DNA of 64,000 nt from Nitratidesulfovibrio sp. SRB-5 (GCF_019931275.1 NZ_JAIOTY010000002.1:372001-436000); one strand, 5' to 3'. Shown: positions 17,876 through 26,752, counted from the first letter of the stretch. Notes: generated by a model not told the origin, from the sequence alone. Program-made: numbers and translations.

Positions 17876-18098
17876 CATACACCGGTTACGCCGCGAGGCT
17901 AGAACCCCGGTCACGCGTCGTTCCTTTTCGCAGGGGAGGCAAACGGGCCGGGCGGTTTTCCCCCTTCCTCCCCGAATCGCCGGGATGGTCCCGGCGCAGG
18001 CCGTCGGGCGCCGCATGCAACGTCGGCGCTCCGGCTTCCCGTTTCGCTCTCCGCCCCTGCGAAAGGAATGCGCGGCACCAACAGCCATCGGAATCCGC

Positions 18099-19247
18099 AT
18101 GTACCAGATAGCGCTCAAGATGCTGCTCGCCAACCGGGGCAAGTACCTCGGCATGGTGCTGAGCCTGGCCTTCACCTCGCTGATAATGACCCAGCAGCCC
18201 GCCGTGTTCGCCAGCATTCTTGCCCGTACCTACGGCCTCATCGACGATATCGCCATTGCCGACATCTGGGTCATGGACCCGCAGGCCCAGTCGGTGGAGG
18301 AATCGAAGGCCATGCCCGACACGCGCCTGTCGCTGGTGCGCAGCGTCAGCGGCGTGGAATGGGCCGTGCCCCTGCACAAGGGCCAGCTGAAGGTGCGCCT
18401 GCCCGACGGCAACACCGTGGGCTGCGGGCTCATCGGCGTGGACGACGTGTCGCTCATCGGCGCGCCGGGCGTCATGCGGTCCGGCAGCATGGCCGACCTG
18501 CGCATGGGCGACGCCGTGGTGGTGGACGCCGAGGGGGCGTCAAAGCGCCTGGCCGTGCAGACGGACCACGGCCTGCGCCCCCTGGGCGCGGGTGACGCGC
18601 TGGAGGTCAACGACCGCCGCGCCGTGGTGGTGGGCGTGGTCAACGCCACCCCCACCTTCCAGTCGCAGCCCACTCTTTATACCACCTATTCGCGGGTGAA
18701 GATGTTCAACAAGAGCGAGCGCAAGCTGATGTCCTTCGTGCTGGTAAAAGCCCAGCCGGGGCAGGACCACCGCGCGCTGGCCGCGCGCATTGCGTCGGAA
18801 ACGGGGCTCACGGCCCTGACCGCCGACGATTTCCGCGCGCGGACGTTGCAGCACTTCATCAAGCGCACGGCCATCATCATGCACTTCGGCACCACCATTC
18901 TCATGAGCTTCTGCATCGGCGCAGTGGTCACCGGGCTGATGTTCCACAACTTCACCCAGGACGCGTTGCGCCACTTCGGCGTGCTGAAGGCCATGGGCGC
19001 CGACGACCGCACCCTGCTGCTGATGATCCTGTCGCAGGCCCTGCTGGTGGCGGGCACCGGCTTCGGCATCGGGGTGGGCATGGCCATGATCATGGGCAAC
19101 CTGCCCGGCGACCCCATGGGCATGCGCCTTTCGCCGCTGATTCTGGCGGTGGGCGGCGGCGCGGTGCTGTCCATCACCCTGGTTTCGGCGGCGCTCAGCA
19201 TCCGTCAGGTGCTGCGGCTGGAACCGGCCATGGTGTTCAAGCAGTAG
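18099..19247 (+). CDS. ABC exporter permease, FtsX/MacB-like
   Basis: A 382-residue membrane protein: one N-terminal membrane segment (about 18-38), a large periplasmic domain (about 45-255), then three C-terminal segments (about 268-292, 310-335 and 346-370). This is the four-segment FtsX/MacB/DevC pattern. The ending (LRLEPAMVFKQ) is typical of DevC-type permeases. The start is ATG 18099 (MYQIALKMLLANRGKYLG). It is the first gene of a rightward operon with ATPase, adaptor and outer-membrane factor, a complete MacAB-TolC-like assembly. Substrate is unknown. Confidence 0.88.
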   Translation: MYQIALKMLLANRGKYLGMVLSLAFTSLIMTQQPAVFASILARTYGLIDDIAIADIWVMDPQAQSVEESKAMPDTRLSLVRSVSGVEWAVPLHKGQLKVRLPDGNTVGCGLIGVDDVSLIGAPGVMRSGSMADLRMGDAVVVDAEGASKRLAVQTDHGLRPLGAGDALEVNDRRAVVVGVVNATPTFQSQPTLYTTYSRVKMFNKSERKLMSFVLVKAQPGQDHRALAARIASETGLTALTADDFRARTLQHFIKRTAIIMHFGTTILMSFCIGAVVTGLMFHNFTQDALRHFGVLKAMGADDRTLLLMILSQALLVAGTGFGIGVGMAMIMGNLPGDPMGMRLSPLILAVGGGAVLSITLVSAALSIRQVLRLEPAMVFKQ

Positions 19248-19274
19248 GCCGACAGGCAACAGGAACAGGTACGC

Positions 19275-20279
19275 ATGCAGGACAGGAACATGGATATCGC
19301 GGACCGCGGCTCCACCCCGCCATACATACATTACGGGTCCGGCATGCCCGGCATGCACCACGGGCCCGGCATGTCTGGCATGACCGACATGCCCGGGATG
19401 TCTGGCATGTCTGGCATGTCTGGCGACCCCGCCGTGGTCTGCGCCGGGCTGCGCAAGCGCTACGGAGAAGGGGCCACCGCCGTGCACGCCCTGCGCGGCG
19501 TGGACCTGACCGTGCAACGCGGCGAACTGCTCATGCTGGTGGGTCCCTCCGGCTGCGGCAAGACCACGCTCATTTCGGTCATGGCGGGCATCCTCGACCC
19601 CACGGAGGGCAGCTGCCGCATCCTGGGGCAGGACATGACCGCCCTTGCCCCCCGGCCCCGCGCGGCCTTTCGCGCCCGGAACATCGGCTTCGTGTTCCAG
19701 GCCTACAACCTCAATCCGGCCCTGACGGCGGCGGAGAACGTCTCCGTGCCGCTGCGCATCTGCGGCGCGCCGCTGCGCGAGGCCATGCGCAAGGCAGAAG
19801 CCGCGCTGGACATGGTGGGGCTGGGCGACAAGGCGGAATCCGCCCCCGGCGACCTTTCCGGCGGGCAGCAGCAGCGGGTGGCCATTGCCCGCGCCCTGGT
19901 GCACCAGCCGCAACTGATCGTCTGCGACGAGCCCACCAGCGCCCTGGATCACGCCAACGGGCAGCGGGTCATGGAACTGCTGCGCCGGGTGGGCACCGTG
20001 GATGGCCGGGCGCTGGTCATCGTCACCCACGATGCCCGCATCTTCGAGTTTGCCGACCGCATCGCCGAACTGGACGACGGCCGGGTGACCCGCGTGGGTA
20101 CGCCCGGCGCCCTGTCCGCGCCGTCGGGCGTGCCGGTGGCGGCGGACATGCCCGGCGACGCCCACGGCGCGAAACCCGATCCGGCCTGCGCCAAAGCGTG
20201 GTCACCCGAATGCGCAACCCCGCCCGGCGGCAATGCCACGGGCACGCCCGCGCGGATGTCTGGTCGCCGCGCGGACTGA
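19275..20279 (+). CDS. ABC exporter ATPase (LolD/MacB-like) with a Met/His-rich N-terminal extension
   Basis: A 334-residue ATPase: Walker A at 90-98 (GPSGCGKTT), Q loop VFQAYNLNP, signature LSGGQQQRVAIARAL, Walker B LIVCDEPTSALD and switch His in VTHDARI. Residues 1-50 are unusual: ten Met and three His in repeated GMSGM/GMPGM units, unlike any normal LolD-family start. Met-rich repeats of this type bind Cu(I) or Ag(I) in copper-handling proteins. That the extension senses or binds metal here is inference. A Cys-containing 45-residue C-terminal tail is also extra. Confidence 0.9.
   Translation: MQDRNMDIADRGSTPPYIHYGSGMPGMHHGPGMSGMTDMPGMSGMSGMSGDPAVVCAGLRKRYGEGATAVHALRGVDLTVQRGELLMLVGPSGCGKTTLISVMAGILDPTEGSCRILGQDMTALAPRPRAAFRARNIGFVFQAYNLNPALTAAENVSVPLRICGAPLREAMRKAEAALDMVGLGDKAESAPGDLSGGQQQRVAIARALVHQPQLIVCDEPTSALDHANGQRVMELLRRVGTVDGRALVIVTHDARIFEFADRIAELDDGRVTRVGTPGALSAPSGVPVAADMPGDAHGAKPDPACAKAWSPECATPPGGNATGTPARMSGRRAD
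19362..19424 (+). repeat. Nine-base tandem repeat encoding Met-Ser-Gly units
   Basis: The unit ATGTCTGGC recurs, three times without interruption at the right end (19397-19423) and in degenerate form to the left (ATGCCCGGC, ATGACCGAC). It encodes the Met-rich N-terminus of the ATPase and could change length by slippage. Confidence 0.75.
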
Positions 20280-20363
20280 GCCCCGCCGTCCACCCCTTCC
20301 CGATCACCCGCAAGGCCGCCCCGCCCGCATGCGGCGCACCCTGATACCCAGAAAGAGACACTC

Positions 20364-21515
20364 ATGCGACGCAACATCATTCTTGCCTACGTCCTTCCCG
20401 CCCTGGCCCTCGCGGGCCTCGCAGCGGGCGTCGTGCACGCCTCGCGCACGTCGGCGCCGCCCGCCCCGGTGCCCCCGGTGGCCGATCCTGCCGCGCCGCC
20501 CTACGAACGGTACATCAGCGGTTCCGGCATAGTGGAGGCGGCCAGCCGCGACGTGGGCGTGGCCACGCCCACGTCCGGAGTCATTGTGGAGATTCCCGTC
20601 ACCGTGGGAGACGCGGTGAGGAAGGGCGACATGCTGTTCCGGCTGGACGACCGCGAGCGCAAGGCGGCCCTGGCGCAGCAGAGGGCGGCCCTGGCGGTGG
20701 CCCGCGCCCGGGTGGCCGAGGCCCGCGTGGCGCTGGAAAAGGCCCGTGCCGACGCCGCCCGCGTGCGCAGCCTGCGCGACGGACGCGCCGTGAGCGCCGA
20801 AGAGGCGGCCCAGCGCGGCTACGCCGAGGACGCCGCCCGCACCGCGCTGGCTTCGGCCACGGCGGATGCGGCCCAGGCCGAAGCGGCGGCCCGGGCCATA
20901 GAGGTGGACCTGGACCGGCTGTGCGTGCGCGCCCCCATGGATGCCACGGTGTTGCAGGTGAACGTGAGCGAGGGCGAATACGCCACGGCGGGCGCGCTTT
21001 CCACGCCGCTGGTCATGCTGGGCGACGTCAGCCGCCTGCACGTGCGGGTGGACATCGACGAGAACATCGCCTGGCGCTACCGCGCGGGCATGCCCGCCAC
21101 GGTGTTTCTGCGCGGCAACCGCGATTTTTCCGCGCCGTTGCGCTTCGTGCGGGTGGAGCCCTACGTGCTGCCCAAGACGTCCCTGACCGGCGACACCACA
21201 GAGCGTGTGGACATCCGCGTGTTGCAGGTGCTGTACGCCTTCGACGTCCGGGATATGCCCGCCTACGTGGGTCAGCAGGTGGACGTGTATTTCGATGACA
21301 CCGGACCCCGCGCCGGGATCGGCCCGGCGGCGGGCGGCATGGCCCGCATGGGGGACGACGCGCCGGGTTCGACGGGCCGCGTCGGTGAGGCGGGCGCCGT
21401 GGCGGTGGAGCGGTCCGCCGTCGGAGGGGCCATGCCCGAAGTGGTGGTGCCGGTGCGCGACCTGAAAAAGGGCGCAGGCTCCCGGAGACCTGCCGACGCG
21501 GGGGTACGGGGATGA
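20364..21515 (+). CDS. Periplasmic adaptor (HlyD/MacA-like) of the ABC exporter
   Basis: A 383-residue membrane-fusion protein. The N-terminal segment at about 6-26 is an anchor or signal. The split biotinyl-lipoyl domain (VATPTSGVIVEIPVTVGDAVRKGD and LCVRAPMDATVLQVNVSEGE) flanks a helical hairpin at about 105-185. A beta-barrel follows, and then a low-complexity Gly-rich tail from about residue 310. It joins the permease in the inner membrane to the outer-membrane factor. The gene is 84 bases after the ATPase and overlaps the next gene by four bases. Confidence 0.9.
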   Translation: MRRNIILAYVLPALALAGLAAGVVHASRTSAPPAPVPPVADPAAPPYERYISGSGIVEAASRDVGVATPTSGVIVEIPVTVGDAVRKGDMLFRLDDRERKAALAQQRAALAVARARVAEARVALEKARADAARVRSLRDGRAVSAEEAAQRGYAEDAARTALASATADAAQAEAAARAIEVDLDRLCVRAPMDATVLQVNVSEGEYATAGALSTPLVMLGDVSRLHVRVDIDENIAWRYRAGMPATVFLRGNRDFSAPLRFVRVEPYVLPKTSLTGDTTERVDIRVLQVLYAFDVRDMPAYVGQQVDVYFDDTGPRAGIGPAAGGMARMGDDAPGSTGRVGEAGAVAVERSAVGGAMPEVVVPVRDLKKGAGSRRPADAGVRG

Positions 21516-23182
21516 CCGCGCCGTTGCGCCCGAGGTGCCGGGGTGCGGGAGGAATGTCCCCACGCCCCGTGTCGAACCGCCTTTCGTGGCTCCGGGGCGT
21601 GCCGTGCCGCCCATGCGTCCTGCCGGGCGTCCTGCCGGGCCTCCTGCTGTGCGCGGTGCTGGCGGCGGGCTGCGCCGCCGCGCCCGCCGCGCCGCGCCCC
21701 GACATGCCCGCCGCGTGGAGCACGGGGGCGTCCGCCCTGCCTTTCGCCACCGGGGCGGGCGGCCTGCCTTCCGCCACCGGGGCGGGCGGCCTGCCTTCCG
21801 CCACCGGGGCGGGCGCGCAGGCCGCGCACTCCGGCGCGACGCTGGCCCGCTGGTGGGGCACCTTTGGCGATCCGGCGCTGGACCGTCTGCTGGCCCGTGC
21901 CGCCACCGCCAACTTCGATGTGCGCATCGCCGCCGAAAAGGTGCGCGAGGCCCGCGCCGCCGCGCGCGAGGCCGGGGCCAGCCTTGGTCCCACGGTCACC
22001 GGTTCCGCCTCCGGCACCCGCATCCGCTCCGGCACGGGCGAGGCGCAGTCCTCCGGCTCGCGCGATGGCAACGTGTATGCCACGGGCCTGGACATGGCCT
22101 GGGAAATCGATCTGTTCGGGCGGCTGCGCGCCACCCGCGAGGCCCGCGTGGCCGATGCCCAGGCGGCGGAAGAGGACCGGCGCGACACCCTGGTCACCCT
22201 GCTGGCAGAGGTGGCCACCCAGTACGTGACCCTGCGTCAGGCCCAGAACGAACTGGCCCTTACCCGCGACATCGCGGCCAGCCGGGCCGAAACCCTGGCC
22301 CTGGTCACCGACCGGCGCGACGCGGGCCTTGCCGGGGACATCGACGTGGCGCAGGCCGCCGCGCTGTGGCATGCCGCGCAGGCCGACGCCGCCGAGTATG
22401 AAAACAACGCCTGGGCGGCCCTGGCCCGTCTGGAACGCCTGACGGGCGCGGCACCCGGCGAACTGCGGCCCGTGCTGGAGGTGGCCGCGCCCATTCCGGT
22501 GCCCGCGCGGGAGGTGCCCGTGGGCCTGCCCGCAGACCTGCTGCTGCGCCGCCCGGACATCCGCGCGGCGGAGCGCACCCTGGCAGCGGCGGCGTCGGAC
22601 CTTGCCGCCACCACGGCGGAACGCTGGCCCACGCTCAGCCTGTCGGCCACGCTGGGGTCGCAGGCGTCCACGGTGAACAGGCTGTTGTCTTCGGGCAGCG
22701 GGGTGTGGTCCGTGGCCCCGGCGCTGGGGCTGACCCTGTTCGATTCCGGAGCCACCACGGCGCGCATCGAACAGGCCGACGCCCGGCGCGAACAGGCCGC
22801 ACTGGCCTATCTTTCCACGGCCCGCACGGCGGTGGAGGAGGCGGAAACCGCCCTGTACGCCGTGGACCGCCAGCAGCGCAGGTTGCCCGATCTGGCCGCC
22901 GTGCTGGAGGCGGACCGTACCGCCCTCGTCCTTGCCCGGGACCGCTACCGGGCGGGGCTGACCGATTTTCTGGCCGTGGCCGATGCCGAGCGCGAACTGT
23001 CCACCGCCGCCCTGACCCACGTACGGGCGCGGGCGGCGCTGGCCACCCGCGCCATCACCCTGTACCGGGCGCTGGGCGGCGGCTGGGCCGCGACGCAGGG
23101 CGAGGAACGGGCCAGCGTTTCCGCCACGGGGCTTGCCCCCGCCCCCACGCCGCCTGCCGCAGGCGTGGACGCCGCATCATGA
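21512..23182 (+). CDS. Outer-membrane efflux lipoprotein, NodT/TolC-like
   Basis: A 556-residue outer-membrane factor. A long N-terminal signal ends in the lipobox LAAGC near residue 51, so the mature protein is lipid-anchored. Two OEP repeats follow, with NodT features WWGTFGDPALDRLLARA, GLDMAWEIDLFGR, LPADLLLRRPDIRAAE and LGLTLFDSG. The first residues after the lipobox include a 27-base tandem repeat. The start (ATG 21512) overlaps the adaptor stop. It completes a tripartite export channel across both membranes. Confidence 0.92.
   Translation: MTAPLRPRCRGAGGMSPRPVSNRLSWLRGVPCRPCVLPGVLPGLLLCAVLAAGCAAAPAAPRPDMPAAWSTGASALPFATGAGGLPSATGAGGLPSATGAGAQAAHSGATLARWWGTFGDPALDRLLARAATANFDVRIAAEKVREARAAAREAGASLGPTVTGSASGTRIRSGTGEAQSSGSRDGNVYATGLDMAWEIDLFGRLRATREARVADAQAAEEDRRDTLVTLLAEVATQYVTLRQAQNELALTRDIAASRAETLALVTDRRDAGLAGDIDVAQAAALWHAAQADAAEYENNAWAALARLERLTGAAPGELRPVLEVAAPIPVPAREVPVGLPADLLLRRPDIRAAERTLAAAASDLAATTAERWPTLSLSATLGSQASTVNRLLSSGSGVWSVAPALGLTLFDSGATTARIEQADARREQAALAYLSTARTAVEEAETALYAVDRQQRRLPDLAAVLEADRTALVLARDRYRAGLTDFLAVADAERELSTAALTHVRARAALATRAITLYRALGGGWAATQGEERASVSATGLAPAPTPPAAGVDAAS
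21734..21815 (+). repeat. 27-base tandem repeat inside the efflux lipoprotein gene
   Basis: About three copies of a 27-base unit encode GGLPSATGA; the first copy is degenerate. It lies in the linker between the lipobox and the first OEP helix, where length variation would be tolerated. Confidence 0.8.
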
Positions 23183-23256
23183 CCGACAAGACCATATGGC
23201 ACGACCATGGCGCCCGCGCGGAATCACCCGACGTGGCGCGTCCGGGAGAACCCGCG

Positions 23257-23667
23257 ATGAAAGAGTCCCGCATTCCCCTGATTACCGCCCTGTTCTGCGG
23301 CCTGCTGCTGCATACGGAATTCACGGCCATGGCGGAGCACGGTGTTGCCACCCCTGGCGACGCGGCCCCGGCGGTTGAAGCGCCGCCTTCGACCACGCCG
23401 GGTTCAGCGGCCACGCGAAAGGAGCAGGGGCATCGTTTCGACCTGGCCGACCGCGACCATGACGGCAGCCTGAGCCGCGAGGAGGCCGCCCACCCCGAAA
23501 CCGGCCTGCCCGTGGTGACCCGCGAATTTGCCAACATCGACACCAACGGCGACGGCAAGCTGAGCAAGGCCGAACTGCTGCGCTTTGCCCGTGAACGGCG
23601 CCAAGCCAATCATGCGAATCAGACCAATCATGCGAATCAGGCCCGGCGGGTCGACCCGAAGTCGTGA
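23257..23667 (+). CDS. Periplasmic EF-hand protein
   Basis: A 136-residue exported protein. ATG 23257 has GGGAG eight bases upstream and gives a clean signal peptide (MKESRIPLITALFCGLLLHTEFTAMA). An upstream ATG at 23179 overlaps the efflux gene stop but would bury that signal. Two calcium-type loops are visible: DRDHDGSLSREE and DTNGDGKLSKAE. The end contains a duplicated Asn/His/Gln unit (NHANQT). Its place as last gene of the exporter operon suggests a periplasmic metal or calcium-responsive accessory protein (inference). Confidence 0.78.
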   Translation: MKESRIPLITALFCGLLLHTEFTAMAEHGVATPGDAAPAVEAPPSTTPGSAATRKEQGHRFDLADRDHDGSLSREEAAHPETGLPVVTREFANIDTNGDGKLSKAELLRFARERRQANHANQTNHANQARRVDPKS

Positions 23668-23731
23668 CGGCGGTATGCCCGGCAGGCCGACCCTGCATCG
23701 TGACGGCGGCATGCCGGGCAGTTTCGACCCA

Positions 23732-23746
23732 GTAAAGAAATGTAAA
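23732..23746 (+). promoter_or_regulatory. Perfect GTAAA-N5-GTAAA box (CpxR-type) in a convergent region
   Basis: GTAAA, five bases (GAAAT), GTAAA. This is the direct repeat recognised by CpxR in enterobacteria. Here it lies between two converging genes (EF-hand gene and cpxA-like gene), with no start codon nearby on either strand. Its use is therefore unclear; it may be a relic or may serve a small transcript. Confidence 0.4.
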
Positions 23747-23778
23747 GACGCCACCCGGCAAAATTTGCCCGGCTTTGC

Positions 23779-23806
23779 CCGCCCCGCACACTGTTGTGCG
23801 GGGCGG
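23779..23806. terminator. Strong hairpin between converging exporter operon and cpxA-like gene
   Basis: CCGCCCCGCACA and TGTGCGGGGCGG pair perfectly around a four-base loop (CTGT). T-rich bases follow on the right (TCTGCTTTGG) and less so on the left. It is placed to end both converging transcripts. Confidence 0.65.
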
Positions 23807-23936
23807 TCTGCTTTGGGTGACAAGGGCTTTGGCTGCGGGAGCCAGCAAGGACTGGCGTGGCGGGCGGGGAAGGTGCCGGGGCATCCGGTCCGGCGGCGCA
23901 AGGCCGACGGGCGGAGCGGCGATGCGCACCGCGCCC

Positions 23937-25649
23937 CTAGGCGGGCAGGCGGATGGTAACCTGCAACCCGCCCGTGGGCAGGTTTTCGGCGGCTATGGTG
24001 CCGCCGTGCAGTTCCACGGCGCGCTGGGCGATGGCCAGGCCAAGCCCGGTGCCCGTGCCGCGCGGGGCATTGCCCGCCCGGAAGAACGGCACGAAAAGCA
24101 TGGGCAGGTCGGCTTCGGGGACGCCCGGCCCCTGGTCCCGGACGGAAATGACCACCTGCCGTTCCGGCCCGGAACCGTTGTCGGCTCCGGCTCCCCGGCT
24201 GGCGTCGCAGGTTTTCCGGCAGGTGTCGCGGCATGCGCCCACGGGGGTGCCGGACGGTTCTGCCCGGTCCGCCACGCAGGACAGGGTCACGGTTACCTGC
24301 GTATCCGGCGGCGAGAACTTCAGGGCGTTCTGCACCACGTTGTCCAGCGCGCCGTACAGCATTTCGCGCATGCCGTGAAAGGCCGCGCACGGGGTGTTCA
24401 CGCGCAGTTCCACCCGCTTGGCGTCCGCGCGGGCCTGAAAGTCGGTTTCGTCCGCCAGTTGAGTCAGCATGGCTTGCAGGTCGAACCATGCGGGCGGCGC
24501 CTCCTCTTTCTGCTGGTCCAGGTGCCCGGTGGCCAGCAGATGGGCGCTGAGGGTCGAAAGGCGTTCCGCATCGCGGCGGATGCGTTCCAGAAAGCGCTGC
24601 GATTCGGGCGAGACGGTGCGCGAGGCCATTTCCAGCGCCAGCGACACGCGCGAAAGGGGCGAACGCATCTCGTGCGACACGTCGTGCAGCAGGCGACGCT
24701 GGGTTTGCAGCAGTTCTTCGGTGCGCGCGGCCATGGTGTTGAAGTCGCGGGCAAGGCGCGCCAGTTCGGTGCCGTGGGTGGCCACATCGCCGGTGACGCG
24801 CGCCTGCAGGTCGCCCCGGGCAAAGCGTTGCAGCGCGCTGCCCACTTCGCCTATGGGCCTGCTGGCCTGGCGCAGCAGCAGGTGCAGCACCCCGCCCGCC
24901 AGCACCATGGCCACGGCCAGGGGCAGCACGAAGGGGGGCAGGCGCATGTCCGGCGGGGTGGGCATGTCCTTGCGCAGGGTCAGCACGCCGTGCGCGCCGC
25001 CGGGCAGGTCGATGGGGTCGGCCATCAGCACGGCCGGGCGCAAGGTGAACGGCTGCGGAAAGTCCAACTGGGTGGCCCCCGTGTCGCGTGCGTCCTCGGC
25101 CTGCTCGCGTGCCTCGGCCTGAATGGCGGCCTCCGTTTCCGGCGATTGCCAGACGGGTTCGCGGGGAGGTTCAGTGGGCGGGGGACCGGGGGGGATGCGT
25201 CCTTCCAGGGCGCCCAGGATGCGTTCCGACCAGGACAGTTGCGGAGGCGGCCCCATGGGCAGACCGGGAAGGGGGCCTGCCGGGCCGGTTCCGCCTGCCG
25301 CGACGGCGCGCGGTTTCGTGCCGTCCCGCTCATCCGGGAAGGGGGGCGGACCAAAGGGTACAGGCATCACCGGGCCGTTGTCGGCCAGCGGCTGCAATCC
25401 GGCGTCGTGCACCACCACGCGCACGCCGCGCTCGCGCAGCGTGCCCAGCAGGGCGTCCAGCTTGTCCGTGCGCCCTTCGGCCAGATATTCGGAAACGCGG
25501 TCGCCCAGCAGGTCCAGCAGCACGGCGTTCATCTCGAAGGGGCCGCGCCTGGGGCGCTCCTCCAGCCGGAACCGGACGAAGGTGCCCAGGGTGAAGATGC
25601 CGCAGCCGACCAGCAGCAGCACCAGCAGCCTAACCGGCCACGTTCTCAT
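23937..25649 (-). CDS. Sensor histidine kinase, CpxA-like
   Basis: A 570-residue kinase. Membrane segments lie at about 6-24 and 240-260. Between them is a long Pro-rich periplasmic domain (runs such as GPPPFPDER and PPGPPPTEPP). HAMP is at about 262-312. The phospho-acceptor is His 326 in LHDVSHEMRSPLSR, a CpxA-like H box. The N box is NVVQNALKFSPP, with DQGPGVPE and GTGTGLGLAIAQR after it. It overlaps the regulator stop by 20 bases. CpxA homologues sense envelope protein stress; the Pro-rich sensor domain differs from the enterobacterial one, so the signal may differ. Confidence 0.9.
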   Translation of the reverse strand: MRTWPVRLLVLLLVGCGIFTLGTFVRFRLEERPRRGPFEMNAVLLDLLGDRVSEYLAEGRTDKLDALLGTLRERGVRVVVHDAGLQPLADNGPVMPVPFGPPPFPDERDGTKPRAVAAGGTGPAGPLPGLPMGPPPQLSWSERILGALEGRIPPGPPPTEPPREPVWQSPETEAAIQAEAREQAEDARDTGATQLDFPQPFTLRPAVLMADPIDLPGGAHGVLTLRKDMPTPPDMRLPPFVLPLAVAMVLAGGVLHLLLRQASRPIGEVGSALQRFARGDLQARVTGDVATHGTELARLARDFNTMAARTEELLQTQRRLLHDVSHEMRSPLSRVSLALEMASRTVSPESQRFLERIRRDAERLSTLSAHLLATGHLDQQKEEAPPAWFDLQAMLTQLADETDFQARADAKRVELRVNTPCAAFHGMREMLYGALDNVVQNALKFSPPDTQVTVTLSCVADRAEPSGTPVGACRDTCRKTCDASRGAGADNGSGPERQVVISVRDQGPGVPEADLPMLFVPFFRAGNAPRGTGTGLGLAIAQRAVELHGGTIAAENLPTGGLQVTIRLPA

Positions 25650-26466
25650 GCCCCGTCCCGAGGCTCGGTTCCGCCGCGTCCTGCCCGCCGAAGGTGGATT
25701 CCGTGGGAGAAACGCGGAAGTAGTACCCCGACCCGCGCACCGTGCCCACGCGGGGTTGGCCGTCGTCGCAGGGGCCCAGCTTCTTGCGCAGGTTGCTGAC
25801 GTGCACGTCGATGGACCTGTCGAAGGGCAGGATTTCGCGCCCCAGTACCCCGCGCGAGATGTCCTCGCGCGCGACGGTTGCGCCTTCGGCCTCCAGCAGC
25901 AGGACCAGGATGGCGTACTCCACGGGGGTCAGGGGCAGGGGGGCGCCGTCGCGCAGGGCCGTGCGGGCCGAACGGTCCACGGTAATGCCCCCGAAGGACA
26001 GGTTGCGCTTGCGGTACGGCCCCACGCCACCGATGCAGCCCACGCCGCCCGAACCCGCGCCGGTCCCTGCTCCCGCCATTCCCGCCGCTGCCCCCATTCC
26101 ATGAACACGGGTGCGGCGCAGCACGGCGCGCAGGCGCGCCAGCAGTTCGCGTGGCACGAAAGGTTTGGGGACGTAGTCGTCCGCGCCCATCTCCAGCCCC
26201 ACGATGCGGTCCACGTCGTCGCCGCGCCCGGTCAGCATGAGCACGGGCAGGGCCGAACGGGAACGGATGGTGCCGAGCACGTCGAAGCCGCTGGCGTCTG
26301 GCAGGGCCACGTCCAGCAGGGCCGCGTCGTAGTCGCCCGAAAGGGCGCGCGCCAACCCCTGTCCACCGGTGTGGCAGGGTTCAACGGCAAGCCCTTCGGG
26401 AGCAAGATATTCGGTCAGTAATGCGCAGAGTTCCTTGTCGTCGTCGATCAACAAGACTCGATCCAT
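25630..26466 (-). CDS. CpxR-like OmpR-family response regulator
   Basis: A 278-residue regulator with receiver domain (DDDKE, Asp in ALLDVALPDASG, Lys in VPKPFVP) and a winged-helix DNA-binding domain (FDRSIDVHVSNLRKKLGP, TVRGSGYYFRV). A Gly/Ala-rich linker near 135-155 separates them. ATG 26466 follows GAGGGTG; the longer frame upstream crosses the divergent promoter. A GTAAA-N5-GTAAG repeat stands about 93 bases upstream, fitting autoregulation as in cpxRA. It is divergent from the ECF sigma gene. Confidence 0.9.
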   Translation of the reverse strand: MDRVLLIDDDKELCALLTEYLAPEGLAVEPCHTGGQGLARALSGDYDAALLDVALPDASGFDVLGTIRSRSALPVLMLTGRGDDVDRIVGLEMGADDYVPKPFVPRELLARLRAVLRRTRVHGMGAAAGMAGAGTGAGSGGVGCIGGVGPYRKRNLSFGGITVDRSARTALRDGAPLPLTPVEYAILVLLLEAEGATVAREDISRGVLGREILPFDRSIDVHVSNLRKKLGPCDDGQPRVGTVRGSGYYFRVSPTESTFGGQDAAEPSLGTGHENVAG

Positions 26467-26558
26467 GATGTCACCCTCTGGGCGGTGGCACATATTTCCC
26501 GGTTGCCGCTTGCGACCGGGTATACTGCAAGAATTGCGCCCGAATGATTTCCGTGAAT

Positions 26559-26573
26559 GTAAAACAATGTAAG
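26559..26573 (+). promoter_or_regulatory. CpxR-type box GTAAA-N5-GTAAG in the divergent cpxR-like/ECF region
   Basis: GTAAA (26559-26563), ACAAT, GTAAG (26569-26573). It lies in the 286-base gap between the cpxR-like gene (left) and the ECF sigma gene (right), so it could control both. The half-site spacing equals that of the enterobacterial CpxR box. No other gene is seen in this gap. Confidence 0.6.
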
Positions 26574-26752
26574 CTAGTGTGTCTGATGTTTTCAAAACCC
26601 TACCTGTCCTGAACGGACAATGTGGGTGGCCTGGCGTATGGATACTGACAGCCCGTCATGTACGGGACTTGGCTTTTCCACAATTTCCGGCGTGGTGCAT
26701 GGACCCGGTTGCCGCAATTCCGGCTCCACAGAACGCACGACTGGAGATGAAG

